NCBI GenBank assembly: GCA_033855775.1
Contig: JAWVFT010000140.1
Location: 40,229 to 104,228 of the forward strand
Length of the DNA: 64,000 nucleotides
DNA from: DASVTR01 sp033855775
GTDB lineage: Bacteria > Acidobacteriota > Blastocatellia > Pyrinomonadales > Pyrinomonadaceae
Reading direction: 5' to 3'
The position numbers and the translations under genes were made by a program. Within the stretch, counting starts at the first letter, position 1, and the number at the start of each line of letters is the position of its first letter. Positions 16,903 through 25,581 of the stretch are shown here, in pieces. Under the pieces are notes generated by a model. It ran no database searches. It was not told the origin of the DNA and saw only the letters and a list, made by a program, of their open reading frames with translations.

Positions 16903-17040
16903 GTGACAAGTGAAGAGTGACAAGTGACGAGTTAAGAGCTTTCTTCTTAATTCAACGCTTGTCACTTTTTCTTGCTCATCCCTCGTCGCATCTAACTCGT
17001 CAGCGTATTGCTCATCACTTGTTACTCGTCACTCGTCACT
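16903..17040 (+). repeat. Intergenic word-repeat block, GTGACAAGTGA/TCACTCGTCACT family
   Basis: The left part (16903-16936) consists of GTGACAAGTGAAGAGTGACA-type words. The right part (16955-17040) consists of TTGTCACT, CTCGTC and TCATCACTTG words and ends ACTCGTCACTCGTCACTG. The arms are complementary in many registers. The last ~30 bases closely match the end of the block at 19376-19560. It lies in the 263-base gap after the PEGA gene, just downstream of the stop. Confidence 0.85.
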
Positions 17041-17161
17041 GTTTTTGATTGACGGTCTTGCGCGGCTGTGGTAACAATCAAGACATCCCTCGTTGAACTG
17101 AAAAATTTAAAACTTCCCCCGCAAGTTTGATTGCATAGTCCTTTGAAGGAGGAACGGATTA

Positions 17162-17323
17162 ATGGGTGATAATGATGGCGGCGGCAGCACGGGCGTGGTC
17201 GCCGTGTTGGTAATCTTCGTGATTATCGTGATTGTGGCGCTCTTCATGTTTGGCGGGCGTTTGTTTGGCGGCGGCGGCGGCAGCAAAGTCGATGTCAACG
17301 TGACGGCCCCGGCTTCTAAGTAG
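17162..17323 (+). CDS. 53-residue single-pass membrane peptide
   Basis: This short ORF begins with ATG at 17162, preceded by a near-perfect ribosome-binding site GAAGGAGGAAC eight bases upstream. The peptide starts MGDNDGGGSTG, has one strong transmembrane segment (VVAVLVIFVIIVIVALFMFG, residues 12-31), a glycine-rich turn (GGGGG at 36-40) and a short polar end (KVDVNVTAPASK). A rho-independent terminator follows 30 bases after the stop, so it is probably a single-gene transcript. No family is recognised. The strong translation and termination signals argue that it is real. Confidence 0.72.
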   Translation: MGDNDGGGSTGVVAVLVIFVIIVIVALFMFGGRLFGGGGGSKVDVNVTAPASK

Positions 17324-17355
17324 CAGTCGCGCCCCGTAAAGCGGTATTTCCAGAG

Positions 17356-17404
17356 AGAAGAGAGCAGCACGCTCCTCGCAAGATGTGCTGCTCTCTTCTT
17401 TTCA
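17356..17404 (+). terminator. Rho-independent terminator of the small membrane peptide gene
   Basis: AGAAGAGAGCAGCAC (17356-17370) and GTGCTGCTCTCTTCT (17385-17399) form a perfect 15-bp stem, followed by TTTTC. Confidence 0.88.
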
Positions 17405-17530
17405 TTTGCGGCTGGCGGCTGTTAGACTCGTTCGTCAGCCAATCGTAAATCGTGAAACGCAAGGCCCGGTCTTCCTTTGTTCACGATTTACGATTCATCA
17501 TTTTAGAATCGAGGCAGAGGAACCAAAAGA

Positions 17531-18967
17531 GTGGCAGCGCCAAACATCGAAACCATCGTCAGCCTTGCCAAGCGGCGCGGCTTCGTTTTTCCTTCTTCGG
17601 AGATTTACGGCGGGCTCGGCAGCGCCTGGGACTACGGCCCGCTCGGCACGGAGTTGTGCAACAACGTCAAGCGCGCGTGGTGGCGTTGGATGGTTCACGA
17701 GCGCGACGACATGGAGGGCCTTGATTCCTCCATCATCCTCAACCGCTTGGTCTGGAAATATTCCGGCCACGAAGAGACGTTCAGCGACCCGCTCGTTGAT
17801 TGCCGCGAGTGCAACGCGCGGCTGCGCGCTGACAAGTTGGAGTATGACGGTGCGGCTGGCGAGAGCATTGAGGCGGCGATTAAAGCGAAGGCCGTCAAGT
17901 GTCCCAACTGCGGCTCGACTAACTTGACTGAGCCGCGCCCGTTCAATCTCATGTTCCGCACGACGCTCGGCGCGGTGGCCAGCGAAGACGACCCGACGGC
18001 TCTCGCTTACCTGCGGCCCGAAACGGCGCAGGGCATCTTTATCAACTTTCTGAACGTGCAGCAGACGATGCGCCGCAAGATTCCTTTCGGCATCGCGCAG
18101 ATTGGTAAAAGCTTTCGCAATGAAGTGACGCCCGGCAACTTCATCTTTCGCACGCGCGAGTTTGAGCAGATGGAGATGGAGTATTTCGTCAAGCCCGGCG
18201 AAGACGAGCGCGTCCATCAGGAATGGATTGACTACTGCCACAACTGGTATCAAAGCCTCGGCCTCGCGCCCGCCAACCTGCGTCTCTACGAACAGCCCGC
18301 AGAAGAGTTGGCGCACTATGCCAAGCGCACCGTTGACATCCATTATCGCTTCTTCCCCGAACGCGAAGAGGACGAGCGGCAGTGGGACGAGTTGATGGGC
18401 ATCGCCAATCGCACGGACTTCGACCTCCGCGCGCATTCAAAGAAGCCGGAGGACGCGGAAGGCAAGCGGCTCAACGCGGACTCGACCGAAGACCTCTCTT
18501 ATTTCGACGAGGCGACTAAGGAGCGTTACTATCCTTACGTGATAGAGCCTGCGGCGGGCGTCAATCGTTCCGTGCTCGCGTTTCTGATGGACGCCTACAC
18601 GGAGAAGGTCAACGACAAGAATGAAAAGCGCGTTATCCTGAAACTGCATCCCGAACTCGCGCCGATTAAAGCCGCCATCCTGCCGCTGGCGAAGAATAAA
18701 CCCGAGATCGTCGGCATGGCGAAGGCCATCAAGCGCAGCCTGCAACCGCTCTTGCGCGCCGTCTACGACGACACGGGCGGCATCGGCAAACTCTACGCGC
18801 GGCAGGATGAAATCGGCACGCCCTTCTGCGTGACGGTTGACCATCAATCGCTCGAAGACGAAGCGGTCACCGTGCGCGACCGCGACACCTGGGAGCAGGA
18901 GCGCGTCAAGGTCGCAGACCTCCCGCATCATCTACAGCAACGCTTGCTGGCTCCGCAGAGTTGTTGA
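17531..18967 (+). CDS. glyQS: Glycyl-tRNA synthetase, dimeric (alpha2) type
   Basis: This class II synthetase charges tRNA-Gly. The 478-residue product is the single-chain type found in archaea, eukaryotes and some bacteria, not the alpha/beta GlyQ-GlyS enzyme. It contains class II motif 2 (FRNEVTPGNFIFRTREFEQM) and motif 3 (EPAAGVNRSVLAFLMDAY). The glycine-specific segment SAWDYGPLG is at about 32-40, and a zinc-knuckle-like pair CRECN (near 96) and CPNC (near 123) is present. The anticodon-binding domain is C-terminal. The start is GTG at 17531 after AGAGGAA. Another gene follows 24 bases downstream. Confidence 0.96.
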   Translation: MAAPNIETIVSLAKRRGFVFPSSEIYGGLGSAWDYGPLGTELCNNVKRAWWRWMVHERDDMEGLDSSIILNRLVWKYSGHEETFSDPLVDCRECNARLRADKLEYDGAAGESIEAAIKAKAVKCPNCGSTNLTEPRPFNLMFRTTLGAVASEDDPTALAYLRPETAQGIFINFLNVQQTMRRKIPFGIAQIGKSFRNEVTPGNFIFRTREFEQMEMEYFVKPGEDERVHQEWIDYCHNWYQSLGLAPANLRLYEQPAEELAHYAKRTVDIHYRFFPEREEDERQWDELMGIANRTDFDLRAHSKKPEDAEGKRLNADSTEDLSYFDEATKERYYPYVIEPAAGVNRSVLAFLMDAYTEKVNDKNEKRVILKLHPELAPIKAAILPLAKNKPEIVGMAKAIKRSLQPLLRAVYDDTGGIGKLYARQDEIGTPFCVTVDHQSLEDEAVTVRDRDTWEQERVKVADLPHHLQQRLLAPQSC

Positions 18968-18991
18968 GAAGAAAGCCTGAGGTGACGCAAG

Positions 18992-19426
18992 ATGCCGATT
19001 GTCAAAAAGCGTAATCAACAGACCGACGCGCGCCTGCTGCTGGAATCAAACGACCCCGTGGAGTTGCCGCCCGCCGAGATTGAGACGGGCGCGGTGCTGG
19101 TTCAGTTTGACAAGTTCAAGCCGTTCGTTCCTGAACTGCTCGAAGCCCTGCGCGCAGGCACAATGGCCGAACCGATTCCCGTGATGATGGACGGCTCGAC
19201 CTTCGCCGTCCACGCGCGGACGCGCACCTTCTGGGTCAAACTCTGGCACGCCAACGGCTCCGACATGACACGCATCGAGCGCGCCCAAATCATCAGTTGC
19301 CTGCCCACGATGCGCGGCATGCAAGTCAAAGTCAGCGACGACTGGCAAGCGACGACCGCCGAGCACGAAGAAGAACTAATGAGCGATGAAGAATTAAGTG
19401 ATGAAGAAGTGATGAGTGATGAATGA
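18992..19426 (+). CDS. Small unknown protein with a repeat-derived acidic tail
   Basis: The 144-residue product has a globular part (residues 1-124) that I do not recognise: VELPPAEIETGAVLVQFDKF, then FAVHARTRTFWVKLWHANG. It ends in an acidic tail (EEELMSDEELSDEEVMSDE). The tail is read directly from the word-repeat block that starts near 19376: GATGAAG and GTGATGA words translate as S-D-E repeats. The globular end probably marks the ancestral C-terminus, and the original stop has been overrun by repeat DNA. The gene follows glyQS by 24 bases and may be cotranscribed. Confidence 0.72.
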   Translation: MPIVKKRNQQTDARLLLESNDPVELPPAEIETGAVLVQFDKFKPFVPELLEALRAGTMAEPIPVMMDGSTFAVHARTRTFWVKLWHANGSDMTRIERAQIISCLPTMRGMQVKVSDDWQATTAEHEEELMSDEELSDEEVMSDE

Positions 19427-19560
19427 TGGTTGATGAGTTAAAGACAATCTCCTGTCGCTCATCTCTGTCTCTTCACTCATCCTTCATCGCTCATCACTCA
19501 TCGCTCATCGCCCATTACTCATCACTGACTTGTCACTTGTCACTCGTCACTCGTCACTGT
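19376..19560 (+). repeat. Intergenic word-repeat block overlapping a coding end
   Basis: The left part (19376-19440) has AGTGATGA and GATGAAGA words. The right part (19455-19560) has CGCTCATC, TTCATCGCTCATCACTC and finally TTGTCACTCGTCACT words, so it can fold back on itself. The 5' portion lies inside the preceding coding region. The 3' end, CACTGTCTTT, abuts the ATG of the CCA-transferase-family gene. The final ~30 bases match the end of the block at 16903-17040. Confidence 0.85.
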
Positions 19561-19564
19561 CTTT

Positions 19565-20977
19565 ATGTCTCTCCGCATCCCTGACAAAATTCTGAGGTTG
19601 GCTCGTGTCATCAGAGACGCCGGCGGGCGCGCTTTGATGGTTGGCGGGTGCGTGCGCGACCGTTTGATGCAGGTCGAGCCGAAGGATTGGGACCTGGAAG
19701 TCTACGGCGTAGAGCCTGCGCGGCTGCGCCAGCTTCTCGACGGATTCGGTCACGTCAACGTCACGGGCGAGGCTTTCACCGTCTACAAACTCGGCCTCGA
19801 CCTGGATGTCTCTTTGCCGCGCCGCGAGCGCAAGACGGGGCGCGGCCATCGCGCCTTCGTCATCGAAGGCGACCCGCTGATGACGCTTGAGGAGGCGACG
19901 AAGCGGCGCGATTTTACAATCAACGCGATTCTGGAAGACCCGCTGACGGGCGAAGTGATTGACCCTTTCGATGGGCGCGCGGACTTGCGGCGCAAAGCGC
20001 TGCGGGCCGTCTCCGGCGAGACGTTCGCGGAAGACAGCTTGCGCGTGTTGCGCGCCGCGCAGTTTGCCGCGCGCTTCGAGTTTGAGCTTGAGCCGCAGAC
20101 CATCGAGTTGTGCCGCGCGATTGACTTGACGGACTTGCCGCGCGAGCGCGTCTGGGGCGAGATGGAAAAGTTGCTGCTGCTCGCGCCGCGCCCGTCAACC
20201 GGCTTGAAGTTGCTCTACGAACTAGGCGCGGTCGAGCAACTCTTTCCCGAAATGAAAGCTCTCGCTGGTGTGCCGCAGGAATACGACTGGCACCCGGAAG
20301 GCGATGTCGATGTTCATACGCTGCTCGTCACAGACCGCGCGCGCGAGTTGATTGACGACTTGCCGTATCCGAAGCGGGTGACGGTCATGCTCGCGGCGCT
20401 GTGCCATGATTTCGGCAAGCCCGCGACGACCGCTTTCATCGAAGGTCGCTGGCGTTCGCGCGGGCATGAAGAAGCGGGCGTTGCTCCGACCGAAAGCTTT
20501 CTTGAACGACTTAATGTTTACACGCTCGACGGCTACGACGTGCGCGCGCAAGTGATTGCGCTCGTGCGCGACCACTTGAAGCCGGGCGAGCTTTATCGCC
20601 TGCGCGAAGAGATTGGCGACGGCGCGTTTCGCAGGCTGGCGCGCAAGTGCGAGTTGGACTTGCTCTACCGCGTCGCGCGGGCCGACAGCCTCGGTCGCAA
20701 TGCCTCCTGGGTTCCGCGGGAGCGTTGGTATACGGCGGAGGCGCAAGAGTGGTTCATCAACCGGGCGCGAGAACTGGCGGTTGAAACCAGCGCGCCCGCT
20801 CCGCTCTTGATGGGGCGACACTTGCTCGACATGGGCCTCAAGCCGTCGCGCCAAATTGGCGACATCACGCGCGCCGTTTACGAAATGCAACTCGACGGGC
20901 GCGTCCAGAACCTCGAAGAAGCGAAGGCCGCCGCGCGCGAGTTGCTTGATGCTGCGGAGCCTCGACAGTCAGGCTGA
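19565..20977 (+). CDS. CCA tRNA nucleotidyltransferase / poly(A) polymerase family with HD domain
   Basis: Enzymes of this family add or repair the CCA end of tRNAs; some members polyadenylate RNA instead. The 470-residue protein has the nucleotidyltransferase motif ALMVGGCVRDRLM...DWDLEVYG, with two metal-binding aspartates near 37-39. The family motif RRDFTINAIL and RNA/head-domain segment DSLRVLRAAQFAARF follow. An HD domain begins near 250 (DVHTLLVTDRA, then LAALCHDFGKP). HD-bearing members often also hydrolyse 2',3'-cyclic phosphates. One tRNA in this window lacks an encoded CCA, so such an activity is needed. There is no Shine-Dalgarno: the ATG follows repeat DNA. Confidence 0.9.
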   Translation: MSLRIPDKILRLARVIRDAGGRALMVGGCVRDRLMQVEPKDWDLEVYGVEPARLRQLLDGFGHVNVTGEAFTVYKLGLDLDVSLPRRERKTGRGHRAFVIEGDPLMTLEEATKRRDFTINAILEDPLTGEVIDPFDGRADLRRKALRAVSGETFAEDSLRVLRAAQFAARFEFELEPQTIELCRAIDLTDLPRERVWGEMEKLLLLAPRPSTGLKLLYELGAVEQLFPEMKALAGVPQEYDWHPEGDVDVHTLLVTDRARELIDDLPYPKRVTVMLAALCHDFGKPATTAFIEGRWRSRGHEEAGVAPTESFLERLNVYTLDGYDVRAQVIALVRDHLKPGELYRLREEIGDGAFRRLARKCELDLLYRVARADSLGRNASWVPRERWYTAEAQEWFINRARELAVETSAPAPLLMGRHLLDMGLKPSRQIGDITRAVYEMQLDGRVQNLEEAKAAARELLDAAEPRQSG

Positions 20978-21147
20978 AAGCGACGCGGCAAAGGCGGCTG
21001 GCTTCCGCGCTCGCGCCTGTTTGTTGTAAAATGCGCAGTTGCTCCAACACATGCCACAAAGAAAATCTCTAATGACGAGGCGAACGCTCCTCCTTCGCGT
21101 GGGCGCGTCTTGCTCGTTCATTAAATCCCTCTAAGGAAAATCAACAG

Positions 21148-22380
21148 ATGATAGATTTTGAATTGACCGAAGACCACAAAGCAATTCGCCAGACCGTGCG
21201 CGATTTCGCCACGAAGGAAGTCGCCCCGCGCATCAAGGAGTTGGACGAAAAGCAGCAGTTCGACCGCTCCATTTTAGACAAGATGGGCGAGTTAAACTTG
21301 CTCGGCGTCTGCATCCCCGAAGAGTATGGCGGCGCGGGCTTCGACTACATCGCGCTCGGACTCGTCTGCGAAGAACTCGAAGCCGTTGACACGTTCATGC
21401 GCGTCGTCATGTCCGTCCACACGGGCCTCAACAGCCTGACGCTCTACACATGGGGGACGGAGGAACAGAAGCAGAAGTATCTAGTCCCGCAAGCGAAGGG
21501 CGAGAAGCTTGCGACCTACGGATTGACGGAGCCGGGCGCGGGCTCGGATGTTGTGGGGGCGCGCTCGACGGCGCGGCGCGAGGGCGACGAGTGGGTCTTG
21601 AACGGCGAAAAGATGTGGATTAGCCTCGCCGACGTGGCCGACAACTTTCTGTTCTTCTGCTGGACTGACGAAGAGAAACGCCGCCAGCGCGACCACACGG
21701 GCATGTCCTGCTTCATCGTCGAACGCGGGATGAAGGGTTTTTCCTCCGGCACGATTCACGGCAAGATGGGCATCCGCGCGGGCAATACAGGCTACTTCTC
21801 TTTGCAGGACGTGCGTGTGCCGCAAGCGAACATGGTCGGCGAAGAAGGCGAGGGCTTCAAGATAGCGATGTTCGCTTTGGAGCAGGGACGCTACACCGTG
21901 GCGGCGGGCGCGACCGGCATTATCCGCGCCTCGCGCGACGCCTCAGTGGCTTACGCCAACGAGCGCGAAACGTTCGGCACGAAGATAGCGAATCATCAAC
22001 TCGTCAAGCAGAAAATCGCGGAGATGGAGGCCGACTATCAGATGAGCCACTTGCTGTGGCTGCGCGCAGGGCAGTTGAAGAACACAGGGCAATTGAACGC
22101 GAAGGAGACGAGCCTTGCGAAGTGGCAGGCGACCGTCAGAAGCGAGAAGGCCGCTTCGATGGCTATCGAAGTCCACGGCGCCAACGGCTACTCGAACGAT
22201 TATCCGGTCGAGCGTTATCTCAGGAATTGCAAGGCGGCGGTCATCTACGAAGGCACGCGCGACATACACACTTTGATGCAGGCCGACTGGGCGCTCGGAT
22301 TGAAGAAAGAGAAACGAGCGCGCAGGACTCTGCCGCCGTGGAAGGGCGCGGAGTCGAGAGCGGCGGGCGCGTCGGATTAA
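21148..22380 (+). CDS. Acyl-CoA dehydrogenase
   Basis: This FAD enzyme introduces the alpha-beta double bond in acyl-CoA during fatty-acid or branched-chain acid breakdown. The 410-residue product has the family signatures TEPGAGSDVVGARSTA (FAD/substrate contact) and FGTKIANHQLVKQKIAEM. The C-terminal YEGTRDIHTLMQADWALG has the catalytic-base glutamate near 369. The last ~25 residues are a basic/Ala-rich extension. Which acyl chain it uses cannot be read from sequence. AAGGAA lies 12 bases upstream of the ATG. Confidence 0.94.
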   Translation: MIDFELTEDHKAIRQTVRDFATKEVAPRIKELDEKQQFDRSILDKMGELNLLGVCIPEEYGGAGFDYIALGLVCEELEAVDTFMRVVMSVHTGLNSLTLYTWGTEEQKQKYLVPQAKGEKLATYGLTEPGAGSDVVGARSTARREGDEWVLNGEKMWISLADVADNFLFFCWTDEEKRRQRDHTGMSCFIVERGMKGFSSGTIHGKMGIRAGNTGYFSLQDVRVPQANMVGEEGEGFKIAMFALEQGRYTVAAGATGIIRASRDASVAYANERETFGTKIANHQLVKQKIAEMEADYQMSHLLWLRAGQLKNTGQLNAKETSLAKWQATVRSEKAASMAIEVHGANGYSNDYPVERYLRNCKAAVIYEGTRDIHTLMQADWALGLKKEKRARRTLPPWKGAESRAAGASD

Positions 22381-22442
22381 ACGACAACAGCGGACTAAGC
22401 GATTGAGCGGCGCGTTAAAGAATCTGCTGGCTTGAGTAAAAA

Positions 22443-22490
22443 TGAAGCGGGGCGACTTTCGTTTAAGAAGGTCGCCCCGCTTCACTTTCA
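22443..22490. terminator. Bidirectional terminator between convergent genes
   Basis: TGAAGCGGGGCGAC (22443-22456) and GTCGCCCCGCTTCA (22471-22484) form a perfect 14-bp GC-rich stem between the acyl-CoA dehydrogenase and the sterol-desaturase-like gene. Confidence 0.88.
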
Positions 22491-23204
22491 TGATTGGCTG
22501 ACGCTGACGTGGCGCGCTTTGACTTCCGCCGCGGCGGTGTCGTCGCGTGATGGCAAAGCAGGCTTCTGCCGGTCACGGGTCGCGCTTCTTTTGGCGGTCG
22601 TCTCGGTTTTGCGATAGGTCGTGCCGAAGACTCTATCCCAGAAACGGTTGGTGACGCCGAAGTTGCTGGTCGGAATTTGATGATGAATCTTGTGATGCGC
22701 CCTCAGCTTTTTGTGCCAACTGCTCTTCGGCTTGTAGTGATGATGAACGTGGTGGAAGCTGTAGTAGAAGACGAAGCCGCTGAGCAGGCCGGAGATGAAA
22801 CTCGCGGCTGTGCGAAGCTCAAGCACGTAGCTGAAGATGAGCCACAGGCCGCACATCACGCCGGAGGTCAGAAACCATGGCATGCCGATGAGGGCTTCCG
22901 GCTCGTCGTGATGCAAGAGATGCCCCGCGTGCGCGAGCGTCTCGCCCTTATGATAAATCCAGCGGTGGAAGCAATATTCGACGAGCGTCCAGGTGGCAAA
23001 GCCCGCAAGAAAGCTGGCGGCTATCGCGTAAGGGCTGCTGCGGAAAGCGAGGGCGTCCCAACAGACCAGGAAGATGACGGTCAGCGGGTCTGTGAAAAAG
23101 CCGAACCAGTAGGTTGACTTGCTTTGCGCGATTCGACTGAGCACGCGCTCGTTGAGGGAATCGGCAGAGGGCTGCTGCTGTGCGATTTTGGGGGCTAGAC
23201 TCAT
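22488..23204 (-). CDS. Sterol desaturase / fatty-acid hydroxylase superfamily membrane protein
   Basis: Members are di-iron membrane enzymes that hydroxylate or desaturate lipids. The 238-residue protein has about four hydrophobic segments and the full set of histidine boxes: HRWIYH (near 81), HAGHLLHH (near 91), HHVHHHY (near 152) and HHKIHH (near 171). GVTNRFWDRVFGTTY follows, as usual. The C-terminal ~40 residues are polar and variable. The substrate is unknown; fatty-acid 2-hydroxylase or carotenoid/sterol-type activity are both possible. Confidence 0.88.
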   Translation of the reverse strand: MSLAPKIAQQQPSADSLNERVLSRIAQSKSTYWFGFFTDPLTVIFLVCWDALAFRSSPYAIAASFLAGFATWTLVEYCFHRWIYHKGETLAHAGHLLHHDEPEALIGMPWFLTSGVMCGLWLIFSYVLELRTAASFISGLLSGFVFYYSFHHVHHHYKPKSSWHKKLRAHHKIHHQIPTSNFGVTNRFWDRVFGTTYRKTETTAKRSATRDRQKPALPSRDDTAAAEVKARHVSVSQS

Positions 23205-23568
23205 TTCAATTCACAGCCGGGGGCGGCTCACGATTCAAGATAAACGAAGTGGCTCTTGTCGCGCGTCGCCTGGCAGTTCGGTGGATTTCTAAGTCGAGCT
23301 CTCAAAGGCTCGACCGCCCGGTTCTGAAGACCTTCCAACGCACCCTTTCTTTTACCGTTCGCGGTCGCTCGTTGTCAACACTTTCCGGCGCGTCCGGCCG
23401 CCCGGCGAAAACTCGCGGGCAAGCGCACGCGCCCCGACGCCGCAAATGCGAACCAGGCATCGCGCCTCTGTCATGAATAAGAATTTAAGGGCGGGAGCGT
23501 GGGAAAGGCTTTTGACTTTTCGTGCGGGCGGACGAGGCGGCTGCGGTTTGCGCGAGCGAGAGCGCGCG
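23205..23568. other. 364-base intergenic region between two minus-strand genes
   Basis: No ORF here resembles a protein family. On the minus strand TTGACA (23378-23373) and TAAAAG (23354-23349), 18 bases apart, could be a promoter for the desaturase gene. Nothing else stands out. Confidence 0.4.
23349..23378 (-). promoter_or_regulatory. Possible promoter of the desaturase-like gene
   Basis: On the minus strand a perfect TTGACA at 23378-23373 is followed after 18 bases by TAAAAG. The -10 match is only moderate, and the leader to the ATG would be about 140 nt. Confidence 0.4.
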
Positions 23569-24105
23569 TCAGGCGGCTCTCTCTTTGGGGCGCACCAGCT
23601 TGAGGGCGGGCGTCTGAGCTTGCTCGGTTGATTCGGGCGCGCTCAGTTGGCGCAGGTATTCGGCGAGCAGTGCGCGGTCGCTGTCGCTGATGACGACGAT
23701 GCTCACTTCGATGAGGCAGTTTACGTCCGACTCGCCGAAGGAAGCGAAATCGGCGCCGGTCATCATGTAGCCGTCGGTCGAAACTCCTTCGTCCAACTTG
23801 GTGTAGCGCACGGGGAATCCCTGAAGGCTGATGTTCGCGGCTGGCAAGTGTAGCTCGATTTGCAGCGAGCGGTCGCGGCCCATCAAGTAGCGATAGCCGA
23901 AGTGATAGAACGGCCCGACGAGCGAGAACGCATCGTTGCTCATCGTCTGCGTATAACCGATGAGCGTCATCGGTTGCCCGACTTCACCGTCGCCCTCGTC
24001 ATCGAAGATGGTGGCTGTCAACGGCAGATGCGCTTCGTAGGATGGTTGCTGCGCTTTGACTCTTGGTTTGTTGAAGTCCGGCATCTCTTGCGTGTGGGTC
24101 GGCAT
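23569..24105 (-). CDS. Unknown protein, possibly a degenerate PilZ-like domain
   Basis: The 178-residue soluble protein has a beta-rich core at about 20-140 (LPLTATIFDDEGDGEVGQPM, then SLQIELHLPAANISLQGFPV) and ends with a helix (DRALLAEYLRQL). The LxLP...I...G-V order and the final D-x3-L-x2-YL helix resemble PilZ domains, which bind c-di-GMP. The RxxxR and D/NxSxxG ligand-binding motifs are not clearly present (SNDAFSLVG is the nearest). I therefore record it as unknown with a possible PilZ fold that may not bind the nucleotide. It is a monocistronic-looking gene. Confidence 0.6.
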   Translation of the reverse strand: MPTHTQEMPDFNKPRVKAQQPSYEAHLPLTATIFDDEGDGEVGQPMTLIGYTQTMSNDAFSLVGPFYHFGYRYLMGRDRSLQIELHLPAANISLQGFPVRYTKLDEGVSTDGYMMTGADFASFGESDVNCLIEVSIVVISDSDRALLAEYLRQLSAPESTEQAQTPALKLVRPKERAA

Positions 24106-24449
24106 CGTTCCCTCATCAATAATTTGATGCTTGTTCTAAAGGGCGCGAGCAGTCGGCGCGCGGCCCGCGTTGCTTACATTATCAATCTTTGTGCCAGAGC
24201 CGGGAGGAGGGCTTAAGTGTAGCAATCTGCGGGAAAGATGGACGGGCGCGCGGCAGTCAGATGAAACGAAGGCTGTCAGCCTGACCGCAAGGGCACGTCA
24301 TGCTGCACGGTCTGGCTAAGCGAGTCGTTCGCCTCTACAAAATCCGCGCCTCGTCTGCTACTATGGCGGCGCACTTCTTTCACCAATGAAAAGTTCAAGG
24401 CCAGACGAATTTCCAGAGCACACAATTTTGCGGCAGGGAGCGAAAACCT
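24106..24449. other. 344-base divergent intergenic region
   Basis: It separates the PilZ-like gene (minus) from glpX (plus) and must hold promoters for both. No consensus-quality promoter is visible, only the glpX ribosome-binding site (CAGGGAG). No ORF or RNA structure is supported. Confidence 0.35.
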
Positions 24450-25499
24450 ATGAGTCAGGAGTTGAGAACAGAGCGAGAGTTGTCTCTGGATTTCTTGCGC
24501 GTCTGTGAAGCGGCGGCCATCGCGTCGGCGCGCACGATGGGACAGGGCGACCGCAAGTATTCGGATCACGTCGCCGTCGAGGCGATGCGCGAAGTGATGG
24601 ACACTGTGCCGATGCGCGGGCGCATCGTCATCGGCGAAGGCGAACGCGACGAAGCTCCGATGCTCTACATCGGCGAAGAGGTCGGCGGCGGCTTTAAAGT
24701 CACAGACGGCACGGGCGAATCGTTCCCGGAAGTTGACATCGCCGTTGACCCGCTCGAAGGCACGAACCTGTGCGCGCTCGGAGCCAACAATGCTATCGCC
24801 GTGCTGGCCGCAGCCGAGCGCGGCGGCCTCTTGAACGCGCCCGATATTTACATGGACAAGATTGTCGTCGGCCCTTCATGTCGCGGCTCGGTTGATATTG
24901 ACGCGCCCGTCAAAGACAACTTGAAGAACATCGCGCGGCGCCTGGGACGCGACATAGACGACTTGACGGTCATCGCTCTCGACCGCCCGCGCCACAAGAA
25001 GTTAATCAACGACGTGCGCGAGGCCGGAGCCCGCATTCGCCTCATCTCCGACGGCGACTTGTCGGCGGGCATCTCGGCGGCGGTCGCAGGCACAAACATT
25101 CACGCTCTGATGGGCATCGGTGGCGCGCCCGAAGGCGTCATCACAGCCGCCGCGATGAAGTGCTTGAACGGCGAGATACTGGCGCGTCTGGTCTTCGACC
25201 CTGAGCGTCTCGGCGTTGATAAAGATAAAGTCCCGGCAGAGGAAGAGGTCGTCGAGCGTCTCAAAGAGATGGGCATCTCCGACCATAATAAGATTTACGA
25301 CACCAACGACCTCGCGCCGGGCAAGAAAATCATCTTTGCCGCCACCGGCGTCACAGACGGCGCGCTCCTGAAGGGCGTCAGGTTCTGGGGCACGGGCAAA
25401 CGCACGCACTCGCTCGTGATGACGACCGACTCGCATCACATACGCTTTGTTGACACCGTTCACGTCGAGGGCGGCCCCGACTCGGTGATACGATTTTAG
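24450..25499 (+). CDS. glpX: Class II fructose-1,6-bisphosphatase (GlpX)
   Basis: The enzyme removes the 1-phosphate of fructose-1,6-bisphosphate in gluconeogenesis, and in some bacteria of sedoheptulose bisphosphate. The 349-residue product shows GRIVIGEGERDEAPMLYIGE with metal-binding acidic residues, VDPLEGTNLC (the DPLEGT signature near 99), ISDGDLSAGI and ALMGIGGAPEGVI. The length and motif order match GlpX. The start ATG follows CAGGGAG by seven bases. Confidence 0.95.
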   Translation: MSQELRTERELSLDFLRVCEAAAIASARTMGQGDRKYSDHVAVEAMREVMDTVPMRGRIVIGEGERDEAPMLYIGEEVGGGFKVTDGTGESFPEVDIAVDPLEGTNLCALGANNAIAVLAAAERGGLLNAPDIYMDKIVVGPSCRGSVDIDAPVKDNLKNIARRLGRDIDDLTVIALDRPRHKKLINDVREAGARIRLISDGDLSAGISAAVAGTNIHALMGIGGAPEGVITAAAMKCLNGEILARLVFDPERLGVDKDKVPAEEEVVERLKEMGISDHNKIYDTNDLAPGKKIIFAATGVTDGALLKGVRFWGTGKRTHSLVMTTDSHHIRFVDTVHVEGGPDSVIRF

Positions 25500-25581
25500 G
25501 CGAAAACTGCGGACTGAAAAGCTATAAGGCCGTCGCTTGTTATTAAAGGCCGAACCATCTTCCGCCAGGCGCAATTGAAAG

